A DNA stretch of 39,196 nucleotides from RGIG5050 sp045636065. GTDB lineage: Bacteria > Verrucomicrobiota > Kiritimatiellia > RFP12 > UBA1067. Positions 7,928 through 15,562 of this stretch are shown here, piece by piece. The position numbers and the translations under genes are program-made. The DNA is taken from assembly GCA_045636065.1 (NCBI GenBank), contig JAZTWW010000037.1, positions 1-39,196 on the forward strand, written 5' to 3'. A model generated the notes under the pieces. It saw nothing but the letters and a program-made list of their open reading frames with translations. It had not been told where the DNA came from and made no database searches. How positions within the stretch are numbered: the stretch's first letter is position 1; every line of letters starts with the position of its first letter.

Positions 7928-8817
7928 CGGAGACGTCCGCCATATACGCGCTCGCCATCGCATCGGCTGGCGTTGCATTCGGCGCTTTCGCGTGGCTCGC
8001 CGCGCGCTCTCTCAACGAGGGAGCCGAGGCGTACGCGAAGAGCATGGGCGCCGAGGCGAGCCGCGCCCTTGAAGATACGTTTCTCTTCATTCCCCCGGCG
8101 AAGCTGGCCCGCCTGGGGCTCGCCGGGGCGCTTGCGGCGTTCTTCCTCTTCTTCATTCCTCTTTTAAGCTTCACGAGCGTCGTCTCCACCGCAGCGGGGC
8201 TTGCGCTCGGCATTGCGGCGGGGATTCTCGCGTTTTCCATCCCGGGCCGGTACGCGGCGTTTCTAAAGGAAAGGCGCAGGCTCAAGTTCGACTCGCAGCT
8301 GGTGGACGCGATATCGGCGATGTCGAACGCCCTTAGGGCGGGCTTTTCCATATCGCAGGCTTTCGAGAGCGTGGTGGAGACGGGCGAGATGCCGATATCG
8401 CAGGAGTTTGGGCTCGTCTTGCGCCAGCAGAGGGTTGGCATGAGCTTCGACGAGGCACTCGCAAGCCTTGAGGCGCGGATCGGAAGCGACGACATGACGC
8501 TCGTGGCGACATCGATAGACATAGCGCGCAAGACGGGCGGAAACCTCACCGAGATATTCGACAGGATCTCCGAGACGATACGCGCGCGCATGAGGATCGA
8601 GCGGCGCGTGAGGACGCTCACCGCGCAGGGGAGGATGCAGGGGCTTGTAGTTTCATTCATGCCGGTCATACTCGGCGTGGCTCTGACGGTGATGAAGCCT
8701 GGGCTTATGATCCCGTTTTTCACGAGCGCCGGCGGAATCGTCGCTACGGCGCTTGCTGCGGCGCTCGTCATCCTTGGATGGCTTGTGATACGCAGGATCG
8801 TCAGGATAGACGTTTAG
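7924..8817 (+). CDS. tadB: TadB-type inner-membrane platform protein
   Basis: The 297-residue protein has the TadB/type II secretion F layout: membrane segments near residues 6-26, 58-78 and 85-105, then a cytoplasmic helical domain (SQLVDAISAMSNALRAG, QQRVGMSFDEALASL, TSIDIARKTGGNLTEIF), then two C-terminal membrane segments. It forms the platform on which the CpaF ATPase acts. The start is TTG at 7924, which overlaps the cpaF stop by four bases; the next in-frame ATG is some 40 residues in and would remove the first membrane segment. The usual partner tadC is missing, since the next gene is an ABC ATPase. Confidence 0.9.
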   Translation: MTETSAIYALAIASAGVAFGAFAWLAARSLNEGAEAYAKSMGAEASRALEDTFLFIPPAKLARLGLAGALAAFFLFFIPLLSFTSVVSTAAGLALGIAAGILAFSIPGRYAAFLKERRRLKFDSQLVDAISAMSNALRAGFSISQAFESVVETGEMPISQEFGLVLRQQRVGMSFDEALASLEARIGSDDMTLVATSIDIARKTGGNLTEIFDRISETIRARMRIERRVRTLTAQGRMQGLVVSFMPVILGVALTVMKPGLMIPFFTSAGGIVATALAAALVILGWLVIRRIVRIDV

Positions 8818-8831
8818 GCGGAGGGATGTAT

Positions 8832-9641
8832 ATGCGGCTTTCGGACGCTGATGCCGGCGAGACGGTGCTTTCGGCAAAGGATCTCAATGTCACGTACCAG
8901 AGGCAGGGCGGGGCCAAGGTGCATGCCGTAAGGGGCGTTACGTTCTCCCTCGCGCGCGGCGAGACTTTGGGCATAGTCGGCGAGAGCGGAAGCGGAAAGA
9001 GCTCGATAGCGCAGGCGGTGATGCTCCTTCAACGGCCGAGCGCCGGCACGGTGGAGTTCAAGGGGCGCGACATATGGAAGCTTGACCGCGAAGGCCGCGC
9101 CATGTACAGACGCGCCGTGCAGATGGTGTTCCAGGACGCATCGGGAAGCCTCAACCCGAGGATGACGGTCGGGGATGCGCTCGAAGAGGCCATACGCCAT
9201 TCGGGAAGCGGCCTCAAGCCGGAATGGCTTCTCGATACGGCAGGGCTTTCAAAGGCCGTCTTAAGGCAGTACCCGAGGGAGCTTTCCGGCGGCCAGTGCC
9301 AGCGGGCGAGCTTCGCGAGGGCGCTCGCCGTAAGGCCCGAGGTGCTTGTGGCGGACGAGCCGGTAAGCGCGCTCGACGTGAGCGTCCAGGCGCGCATACT
9401 CAACCTGATGCGCGACTTGAGGCGCGAACTAGGGCTGAGCGTCGTGTTGATAGCCCACGACCTCGCCGTCGTAAGGAACGTCTGCGACAGGATCGCCGTG
9501 ATGCACAACGGCCTTTTCGAGGATTTCGGCCCTTCGAACGATGTTTTCTCCCGCCCGTCAAGCGACTACACGAGAAGCCTTCTCGCCGCCGTGCCCGATG
9601 TGGGGCGCGCGCTCAGGGAGCGCCGCGAAGGGGGAAAATGA
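8832..9641 (+). CDS. OppF/DppF-type ABC transporter ATPase (orphan)
   Basis: The 269-residue protein is an ATPase of the peptide/nickel (OppF) importer family. Walker A GESGSGKSS is at 50-58 (K56), the Q-loop is in MVFQDASGSLNPRMTVGD, the signature LSGGQCQR is at 151-158 and Walker B is in VLVADEPVSALDVS. The SLNPRMTV block is typical of OppF. I start at 8832 because GGAGGG (8820-8825) is six bases upstream; ATG 8826 would touch it directly. No OppA, B, C or D gene is adjacent, so it probably serves permeases encoded elsewhere, or is a remnant of a split operon. It follows tadB by 14 bases. Confidence 0.87.
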   Translation: MRLSDADAGETVLSAKDLNVTYQRQGGAKVHAVRGVTFSLARGETLGIVGESGSGKSSIAQAVMLLQRPSAGTVEFKGRDIWKLDREGRAMYRRAVQMVFQDASGSLNPRMTVGDALEEAIRHSGSGLKPEWLLDTAGLSKAVLRQYPRELSGGQCQRASFARALAVRPEVLVADEPVSALDVSVQARILNLMRDLRRELGLSVVLIAHDLAVVRNVCDRIAVMHNGLFEDFGPSNDVFSRPSSDYTRSLLAAVPDVGRALRERREGGK

Positions 9642-9660
9642 ACAATTTTGTTTTTTTGGC

Positions 9661-9689
9661 TTGCACGCGCGCCGATAAAAGGGTAAAAT
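9661..9689 (+). promoter_or_regulatory. pyrH promoter, leaderless
   Basis: TTGCAC at 9661-9666, 17 bases, then TAAAAT at 9684-9689. Counting 6-7 bases on places the transcript start at about 9696, the first base of the GTG start codon. There is no room for a ribosome binding site, so the mRNA is predicted to be leaderless. Confidence 0.78.
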
Positions 9690-9695
9690 AATAGC

Positions 9696-10424
9696 GTGAA
9701 TGAAAAACTGAAATACCGTCGCATCCTGCTCAAGCTTTCCGGCGAGGTTCTCAAGAACACCGAAAGCGGGGATGTGATCGATGCCGCGCGTCTCCGCTTC
9801 ATGGCGGAGCGCGTGAAGGCCATCCACTCCGAAGGCGTGGAGATAGGCATAGTTCTTGGCGGCGGCAACATCTTCCGCGGCCTTTCAGGCGCACAGAAGG
9901 GCGTCAACCGCGTCACAGGCGATTCGATGGGCATGCTCGCCACGATAATCAACGCGCTTGCGATGAGCGCGGAGCTTGAGGCGCAGGGCGTCCCCACGCG
10001 CGTCATGACAGCGATAGACATGCCGCGTCTCGCCGAGCCGTTCATACAGAGGCGCGCCTTGAGGCACCTTGAGAAGGGGCGCGTCTGCATATTCGCGGGC
10101 GGCACCGGAAACCCCTACTTCTCCACCGACTCCGCCGCCGCCTTGAGGGCGAGCGAGATCGGGGCCGATGCGCTTTTGAAGGCCACGAAGGTGGACGGCA
10201 TCTACACGGCCGACCCGGTGAAGGATCCGAACGCCAAACGCTACGGGTCGCTCAAGTACGAGACGGCGCTCGAAAAGCGCCTCAAGGTGATGGACGCGGC
10301 GGCGTTCGCGCTTTGCATGGACAACAACATCCCGATAGTCGTGTTCGACTTCTTCGACGGGGACGCGCTCGCCCGCGTCGTCAAGGGAGAGGCCGTCGGC
10401 ACGCTCGTCAGCTCCGGGAGCTGA
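9696..10424 (+). CDS. pyrH: UMP kinase
   Basis: The 242-residue enzyme phosphorylates UMP to UDP in pyrimidine nucleotide synthesis. The bacterial PyrH signature is complete: ILLKLSGEVL at the N-terminus, IVLGGGNIFRG, DSMGMLATIINALA, FAGGTGNPYFSTDSAAALRA, LLKATKVDGIYTADP and a C-terminal IPIVVFDF. Start is GTG 9696; ATG 9700 is out of frame. frr follows 33 bases later, an order conserved in very many bacteria. The promoter is so close that translation is predicted to be leaderless. Confidence 0.97.
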   Translation: MNEKLKYRRILLKLSGEVLKNTESGDVIDAARLRFMAERVKAIHSEGVEIGIVLGGGNIFRGLSGAQKGVNRVTGDSMGMLATIINALAMSAELEAQGVPTRVMTAIDMPRLAEPFIQRRALRHLEKGRVCIFAGGTGNPYFSTDSAAALRASEIGADALLKATKVDGIYTADPVKDPNAKRYGSLKYETALEKRLKVMDAAAFALCMDNNIPIVVFDFFDGDALARVVKGEAVGTLVSSGS

Positions 10425-10457
10425 AGCGGATTTCATAAGGCAAGAAAGAGAGTCGAA

Positions 10458-11021
10458 ATGGAAACAGTAAGCGAAGTCCTTAAGGATACCGAGACGAAGA
10501 TCCAGAAGAGTTTCGATGCGCTCAAGGCGCAGTTTGCAGGTTTGAGGACGGGCAAGGCAAGCCCTGCGCTCGTCGATGGAATCAGGGTCGACTACTACGG
10601 CTGCCCCACGCCCATCAAGAACCTCGGCACCATCTCCACCCCCGAGCCGCGCCAGATCAAGATCGCCCCGTTCGATCCTACGGTCCTCGGCGAGATCAAC
10701 AAGGCCATTCTCGCGGCCAATCTCGGCGTCACGCCCCAGAACGACGGCAAGGTGATCCGCATCACGGTCCCCGAGCTCAACGAGCAGCGCCGCAAGGAGA
10801 TCGTCAAGCTCGCCAAGAAGCAGGCCGAGGACCAGAAGGTCGCCATGCGCAACGTCCGCCGCGACGGAAACGACGCGATCAAGAAGCTCGAGAAGGACAA
10901 GAAGATCTCCGAGGACGAGCGCGATCAGGGACTTGAAAAGATCCAGAAGGCAACGGATCAGGGCATCGCCAAGATAGATGCCGAGCTCAAGGCCAAAGAA
11001 GCTGAAGTCATGTCGGTCTGA
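10458..11021 (+). CDS. frr: Ribosome recycling factor
   Basis: The 187-residue protein has the standard RRF length and sequence: LRTGKASPALVDGIRVDYYG, a TPIKNLGTISTPEPR stretch, then long charged helices with LNEQRRKEIVKLAKKQAED and VRRDGNDAIKKLEKD. With EF-G it splits the ribosome after termination. The ribosome binding site is a purine run AAGAAAGAGAG. It is probably co-transcribed with pyrH. Isoleucine codons are mainly ATC and arginine codons mostly CGC, as expected for a highly expressed gene. Confidence 0.97.
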   Translation: METVSEVLKDTETKIQKSFDALKAQFAGLRTGKASPALVDGIRVDYYGCPTPIKNLGTISTPEPRQIKIAPFDPTVLGEINKAILAANLGVTPQNDGKVIRITVPELNEQRRKEIVKLAKKQAEDQKVAMRNVRRDGNDAIKKLEKDKKISEDERDQGLEKIQKATDQGIAKIDAELKAKEAEVMSV

Positions 11022-11060
11022 GGATAAACACGGTCGATATAGATCGAAAGGAGTCGGGTT

Positions 11061-12455
11061 ATGGCAGAAGAAGTTGAGATGACGCCCATTTCGCCTGAAG
11101 AGGGTGGAGCGGTTCCTCCAAAGGTTGACGTATCGGCTGCGTCTGCTCCGGCAACGCCTGCGGCGGCTTTGAAAACACCCACGCTCGGCGGTCTCAAGAA
11201 GCCGATGTTGGGAGGTGGTCTAAAGCCCGGGCTCAAGCTTCCTCCGAAGCCGGGGCTCAAGCCGCTTAATCTGCCCAAGCCTGCACCTGGTCTAAAGCCG
11301 GGGCTCAAGCTTCCTCCGAAGCCTGGTCTCGCAAGCGGGCTTAAGCTCCCGCCCAAGCCAGGGCTTAAGACGCCTACACTTGCCGGCCTTAAGAAGCCTG
11401 CCGGTCTTGCGCCGTCACCGGCTGCCGCGCCTGCACCTGCGGCGACCGCACCGGCCCCTGCTCCCGCGCCTGCGCCCGCTCCTGCGCCAGCACCAGCACC
11501 GGCCCCCACGCCTGCGCCCGCTCCTGCACCCGCACCGGCACCTGCGCCAGCTCCGGCTCCCGCTCCGGCACCGGCTCCTGCTGCCGCACCGGCTCCTGCT
11601 GCTCCGGCCGCTTCCCCGTTAAAGCCCGCCACTCTAAGGCTTAAGCCAATCGCCCTTAAAAAGCCCGTCGGCCCGGTGCCTGCGCCCGCCGCCGTTCCCG
11701 AGGCCGCCGTCGCCAAGCCCGCAGAACCCGAGCTTGATTCCACGGCTGCCCTCAAGAAGGCGACTGCGAACCTCAAGGCCGTCACGGGTGTCATCCCCCA
11801 CGAGGCGATTCTCAAGAAGACGGCCGTCATCGCCGAAGGCCTCCTTACGCCCCAGCAGGCGCAGGCCTCCAAGACGAAGACATCGCGCATCGCCCTCGAT
11901 AGCGCGATCGGCGTTGCGCCGGTCAACTCGTCCTCGCCTCTTAAGACGATCCGCTTGAAGAGGCCCGCCGGCCTCTCCGCTAGCCCTGCGGCCGCGCCTG
12001 CTGCGGCTCCCGCAGCGGGTCCTGCCGCCGCCGAGCCCGCTTCCGACATCACCCAGAAGAAGACGCTCAAGCTCCAGCGCCCTGGCGGCGCGGCATTGAA
12101 GCGTCCTACGATCGGCGCTCCCAAGAAGCCTTTGGGCATCTCGAAGCCGGCCGCCCCTGCGGCCGCAGGCGGCGATGATGTGCCAACGCTTGAGCCGGTA
12201 GGCGACATTCCAGATATCTCCGCCGTCAAGCCAATCGCCGCAGCACCTGCCGCCGGCGGTGGCGAGGGCCCCAAGTTCCTCACGATGATTTCGCTCGTCG
12301 TCTCGATCGCGGCTCTCGTCATCCTCGGCCTCACGACCTGGATGCTCTGGAGCGAGGTCGCAGGAACTGACGATCCCAACAGGTTCGGCGTCACAGCCGA
12401 GCGCGAGGGGATGCGCGGCAATCTGCCCGCACCCGTAGAGCCCGCGCGCGAATGA
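11061..12455 (+). CDS. Ala/Pro-rich, single-span membrane protein
   Basis: I do not recognise a characterised family. The 464-residue protein has a Lys/Pro/Leu segment (about 40-110) with repeats such as GLKPGLKLPPKPGLK and GLKLPPKPGLK. An almost pure alternating Ala-Pro run follows (about 120-178). A mixed segment then has SKTKTSRIALDSAIGVAP, LKTIRLKRPAG and KKTLKLQRPGG, which look like short recurring basic motifs. One membrane span lies near the C-terminus (about 404-428), followed by a short tail. There is no signal peptide, so the long basic, disordered part is probably cytoplasmic; that is inference. AAAGGAG at 11048-11054 is a strong ribosome binding site. The stop overlaps the next gene by four bases, tying it to the ABC exporter. 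Confidence 0.75.
   Translation: MAEEVEMTPISPEEGGAVPPKVDVSAASAPATPAAALKTPTLGGLKKPMLGGGLKPGLKLPPKPGLKPLNLPKPAPGLKPGLKLPPKPGLASGLKLPPKPGLKTPTLAGLKKPAGLAPSPAAAPAPAATAPAPAPAPAPAPAPAPAPAPTPAPAPAPAPAPAPAPAPAPAPAPAAAPAPAAPAASPLKPATLRLKPIALKKPVGPVPAPAAVPEAAVAKPAEPELDSTAALKKATANLKAVTGVIPHEAILKKTAVIAEGLLTPQQAQASKTKTSRIALDSAIGVAPVNSSSPLKTIRLKRPAGLSASPAAAPAAAPAAGPAAAEPASDITQKKTLKLQRPGGAALKRPTIGAPKKPLGISKPAAPAAAGGDDVPTLEPVGDIPDISAVKPIAAAPAAGGGEGPKFLTMISLVVSIAALVILGLTTWMLWSEVAGTDDPNRFGVTAEREGMRGNLPAPVEPARE
11420..11615 (+). repeat. Ala-Pro codon tandem repeat
   Basis: Roughly 60 codons alternate between GCN and CCN, with many exact copies of CCTGCGCCCGCTCCTGC-type units. This encodes the rigid Ala-Pro linker of the membrane protein. 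It is prone to length change, and it creates the long open frames seen in all other registers here, which are not genes. Confidence 0.85.
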
Positions 12456-13378
12456 CAGCCGGGCCGTTTTTCCGTCTCGCGTCTGTATCGGCGCGGGAGA
12501 CAATGGAGGAGCCGCTTACGCCGCTCCTCTTTTTGGTTGCATCGCTTGCCGTGCATCTGGTGCCGACTCTCCAGTTCCACCGCATGGGCGAGGCGGGAAG
12601 GCTTGCGAGGGAGGGGGGATTCTCGGTTCTTCTCGTCTTTGGAGTCCTTTTCTCGGCCGCCGCCGCCGCCAGGACAATCTCGCGCGAGCTTTCGTGCGGA
12701 ACGGCGTCGGCGGCTCTCGCGCACGGCGTTTCAAGGTCGCTCTTCTTCTCCGCCAAGATGGCGGGGGTGCTGGCCACGTTCGCGCTTTTCGCGACAGGCA
12801 TGCTTTTTGCGACGGCCCTTTCGTCCGTCACATCTGTCGCGGGAGCCGATCTTGCCGCGGAAGGCTACCAGGATGTCGCCGTGTGGGCACCCGGCTTCGT
12901 GCTTGGGATCGGCGCAAGCGTGACGGCGTTCGTCGCGGCGGCTTTCGCAAACCGTTTCCTCGGCTTTGGATTCAAGAGGACGGCTACCGTGTGGACGGCG
13001 CTCGTGCAGATTCCGGCATTCGCCGTCGCCGCGCATTTCGCCGACGGCGCATGGACCGAGCTTGCGCGCCTCTCGGGGGCGTGGGTGGCCCTTTTCGCCG
13101 GCGCTGCGTCGCTTACGGCGCTTGGCGCGGCCCTTGCCGTAAGGCTTGAGATGGCGGCCGCGCTCGGGATGCTCTCGCTTGCGGTCGTTGCGTCGTTCAT
13201 ATTCCCTCTGCCGGCGATACTGCCCGACATGGCGTCCTTCTGGCTCGTTGATTCGCTTGTGCACGGATCGTCTCCGTGCGCACGCGATGTCTTGAGGGCC
13301 GTTGCGGCGGGTGGGGCGTTGACGCTTCTTTGGACCGTTGCTGGAGCTGTTCTTATGGAACGGAGGGAGATTTCGTGA
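12452..13378 (+). CDS. ABC-2 type exporter, permease subunit 1
   Basis: The 308-residue integral membrane protein has about six hydrophobic segments (near 22-40, 58-78, 104-128, 146-170, 195-245 and 285-302) and conserved ABC-2 features: RTISRELSCGTASAALAHGVSRS resembles the cytoplasmic coupling helix that contacts the ATPase. Weak sequence conservation is normal for this family. It overlaps the Ala/Pro protein by four bases (ATGA) and the ATPase gene by four (GTGA), so the three are probably translated together. The substrate is unknown. Confidence 0.75.
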   Translation: MTAGPFFRLASVSARETMEEPLTPLLFLVASLAVHLVPTLQFHRMGEAGRLAREGGFSVLLVFGVLFSAAAAARTISRELSCGTASAALAHGVSRSLFFSAKMAGVLATFALFATGMLFATALSSVTSVAGADLAAEGYQDVAVWAPGFVLGIGASVTAFVAAAFANRFLGFGFKRTATVWTALVQIPAFAVAAHFADGAWTELARLSGAWVALFAGAASLTALGAALAVRLEMAAALGMLSLAVVASFIFPLPAILPDMASFWLVDSLVHGSSPCARDVLRAVAAGGALTLLWTVAGAVLMERREIS

Positions 13379-14238
13379 GCGAGGCTGTAATTGAGCTTAA
13401 GGGCGTCGAGAAGACGTTCCGCGATTTCTGGTTGAGGCCGCTTGCAAAGGCCTTGAAGGGGATCGACCTTACCGTTTCAAGGGGCGATGTGTTCGGGCTT
13501 CTCGGGCCGAACGGAAGCGGCAAGTCGACGACCATAAAGCTGATACTGGGGCTTTTGAGGCCCACTGCGGGGGAGGTCAGGCTTTTTGGGCTTGAGCCCC
13601 ATTCGCGCATGGCCAGATCGCGCCTCGGGTACCTCCCGGAGCTTTCGTACCTGCATCCCTTCCTGACAGCCAGGGAGACGCTTCTCTACTATGCGGGGCT
13701 TTCCGGCATGAAGCGCGGCGAAGCGCGTTCAAGGGTTGCGGAGCTCCTTGCCGAGGTCGGGCTAGAGGGGGCGGCCGACAGGGCCGTCGGTTCGTTCTCG
13801 AAGGGGATGGCGAGAAGGGTCGCGCTTGCGGGCGCTTTAGTGGCGAGGCCGGAGCTTCTTGTTCTCGACGAGCCTACAAGCGGCCTCGATCCGATAGGGA
13901 CGCGCGAGGTGAAGGAGCTTATAAGGTCTCTTGCGGCGAAGGGCGTAACGATCCTTATGACGAGCCACCTGCTCGGCGACAGCGAGGATGTCTGCGGAAA
14001 GATAGCGATACTCTCCGAGGGGAGGGTTGCGGCGTCCGGGAAGACGGGCGAACTTCTGACGCGCGAGACCATCACCCGCTTCTCCATCTCCGGGCTCGGG
14101 GAAAACGAGGCTAAGGGCGTCGCAGAAAGTCTCGAGTCGACTACAGGGCATCCGGTTGCGATAGACCATCCGAGGATTCCCCTTGAGGAGTTTTTCGCTA
14201 AGACAGTCGGCTCGCCGGAAAGGGGCGCTGCAAGGTGA
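13375..14238 (+). CDS. ABC-2 type exporter ATPase
   Basis: The 287-residue ATPase belongs to the CcmA/NatA/GldA-like group. Walker A GPNGSGKST is at 44-52 (K50), the signature region reads GSFSKGMARRVALA near 140, and Walker B is in LLVLDEPTSGLDP, with TSHLL as the switch region. The C-terminal 60 residues may form an accessory domain. Start is GTG 13375, giving a four-base overlap with the upstream permease and a GGAGGGAG site just before it; the open frame continues upstream, but only in the permease's shadow. It energises the two flanking permeases. Confidence 0.92.
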   Translation: MSEAVIELKGVEKTFRDFWLRPLAKALKGIDLTVSRGDVFGLLGPNGSGKSTTIKLILGLLRPTAGEVRLFGLEPHSRMARSRLGYLPELSYLHPFLTARETLLYYAGLSGMKRGEARSRVAELLAEVGLEGAADRAVGSFSKGMARRVALAGALVARPELLVLDEPTSGLDPIGTREVKELIRSLAAKGVTILMTSHLLGDSEDVCGKIAILSEGRVAASGKTGELLTRETITRFSISGLGENEAKGVAESLESTTGHPVAIDHPRIPLEEFFAKTVGSPERGAAR

Positions 14239-15467
14239 AGGAGTCGTTTCTTCTCGCCATCCGCGCGCTCGTGAGGGGCAAGGCCCTATGGCTCATGCTT
14301 GGGGCCGTTGCGCTTGCCCATGCCGTGCTGCCGGGGCTTGCGAGAAGCGACGGCAGCGCCGAGGCCGAAGCGGCGATGGTCGTGAAGATCGCCTTCGGCG
14401 CGCCGTTTGCGATCGTCCTTATCGGAACGCTCGTGGCGGCGGCCGGCATCTTTCCTGCGGAAAGGGATGCGAAGAGGCTCCAGCTTACGCTTGTAAGGCC
14501 TGCGGGGACGTTTCCGCTTGCGCTTGGCAGATGGCTTGCGCTCGTGGTGTTTGCGGCGTTGGCGCTTGTCTTCTCGTCGGCCCTCCTTTGGGCCAGGCCC
14601 GGGCTCGACGCCGGGCGATCGAGGATCGTTTCGCGCCCCGTACTTGAAAGCGCGCAATCGGTGGCGGAGAGGATGATAGACGGTTATCTCAAGTCGCCCG
14701 ATACGCCTCAGGTGCTGAAGACGATGTCGCGCGAGCGGGTTCTCAGCCATCTTGCCGCCCTCGAGAATGAAAGGCGGATAGTCCTAACCCCCGGATCGTC
14801 AGTCGTGCTGCCGTTCGATCCCGGGCTTGAGGATGCCGAGGCCGTGCAGCTCAAGTTCACGAACATATACGGGCTTTACATGGATTTTAGGGGGCGCGTC
14901 GATTTCGCCGGGCGCTCGGCGGTCTTCACCAACATGACGCAGAGGGTCCTTGAGGTGCCGCTTGAGGGCGCAGGCGGGAAGGAGGCGGGCGATGGCCTTA
15001 AGATCCTGAATCTCGGCGAGGAGCCGTTCGTCCTGAGGCCGAGGAGGGATATCGCGCTTCTTACCGACGGCGGGCCGTTCGCGGTGAATCTCGTTCTCGC
15101 AACCGTCATGGCCATATCGATGGCGGCGGCGCTCGCGGCTCTCGGGCTTTTCCTCGGTTCGGCGCTTTCACGGCCCGTGGCGGTGTTTGCGGCGGTCGTC
15201 ATCCTCCTTGCGAGCGTCATGACGCCCGGCATAGTCGCCTCGCAGCCCGACAGGGCCAAGGATCTGGGCGCGGTTAAAGCCGGTATGGCGATAAGCAGGG
15301 CCGTCGCCTCCACGACGGGGCGGCTTCTTGCGCCGTCCCCGGCGGAATCGCTCTCCCAGCGCATCCGCATCCCCTTGGGCGAAGTCTATGGTACGGTCTC
15401 GGTCTCGCTCGTCCTCTTCCCCATGGCGATGCTCACCCTTACCGCCCTTGCCCTGCGCCGTCGCTAG
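14235..15467 (+). CDS. ABC-2 type exporter, permease subunit 2 with large external domain
   Basis: The 410-residue protein has membrane segments near residues 15-35, 50-72 and 88-112. A large hydrophilic, beta-rich region of about 170 residues follows (about 115-285), then further membrane segments near 288-310, 318-340 and at the C-terminus. FPAERDAKRLQLTLVRPAGT resembles the ABC-2 coupling helix. The external region (SSVVLPFDPGLEDAEAVQLKFTN... NMTQRVLEVPLEG) matches no domain I can name. Start is GTG 14235, overlapping the ATPase stop by four bases. Two different permeases with one ATPase recall the GldFG or NosY-type layouts. Confidence 0.72.
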   Translation: MKESFLLAIRALVRGKALWLMLGAVALAHAVLPGLARSDGSAEAEAAMVVKIAFGAPFAIVLIGTLVAAAGIFPAERDAKRLQLTLVRPAGTFPLALGRWLALVVFAALALVFSSALLWARPGLDAGRSRIVSRPVLESAQSVAERMIDGYLKSPDTPQVLKTMSRERVLSHLAALENERRIVLTPGSSVVLPFDPGLEDAEAVQLKFTNIYGLYMDFRGRVDFAGRSAVFTNMTQRVLEVPLEGAGGKEAGDGLKILNLGEEPFVLRPRRDIALLTDGGPFAVNLVLATVMAISMAAALAALGLFLGSALSRPVAVFAAVVILLASVMTPGIVASQPDRAKDLGAVKAGMAISRAVASTTGRLLAPSPAESLSQRIRIPLGEVYGTVSVSLVLFPMAMLTLTALALRRR

Positions 15468-15475
15468 CGGCGCGT

Positions 15476-15504
15476 TTGCAAAGAAGGGGGATTTTTGATA
15501 GAAT
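15476..15504 (+). promoter_or_regulatory. lysA promoter
   Basis: TTGCAA at 15476-15481, 17 bases, TAGAAT at 15499-15504, eight bases after the upstream stop codon. The predicted leader (about 15511-15562) contains two short inverted repeats: GGGGAC-T-GTCCCC at 15517-15529 and the palindrome CGGGTATACCCG at 15538-15549. No lysine-riboswitch architecture fits in so short a leader. Confidence 0.75.
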
Positions 15505-15562
15505 ATCGTCTGCTGGGGGGACTGTCCCCACATCGAGCGGGTATACCCGAGAATGGATACGT

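Noticed and set aside
10958..12724. 588-codon minus-strand frame rich in Gly-Ala repeats
   Set aside because: It is the complement of the Ala-Pro codon repeat in the anchored protein gene and has no start signal or recognisable domain.
15505..15562. Lysine riboswitch in the lysA leader
   Set aside because: The leader is only about 50 bases, with two short inverted repeats; the lysine riboswitch needs about 170 bases.
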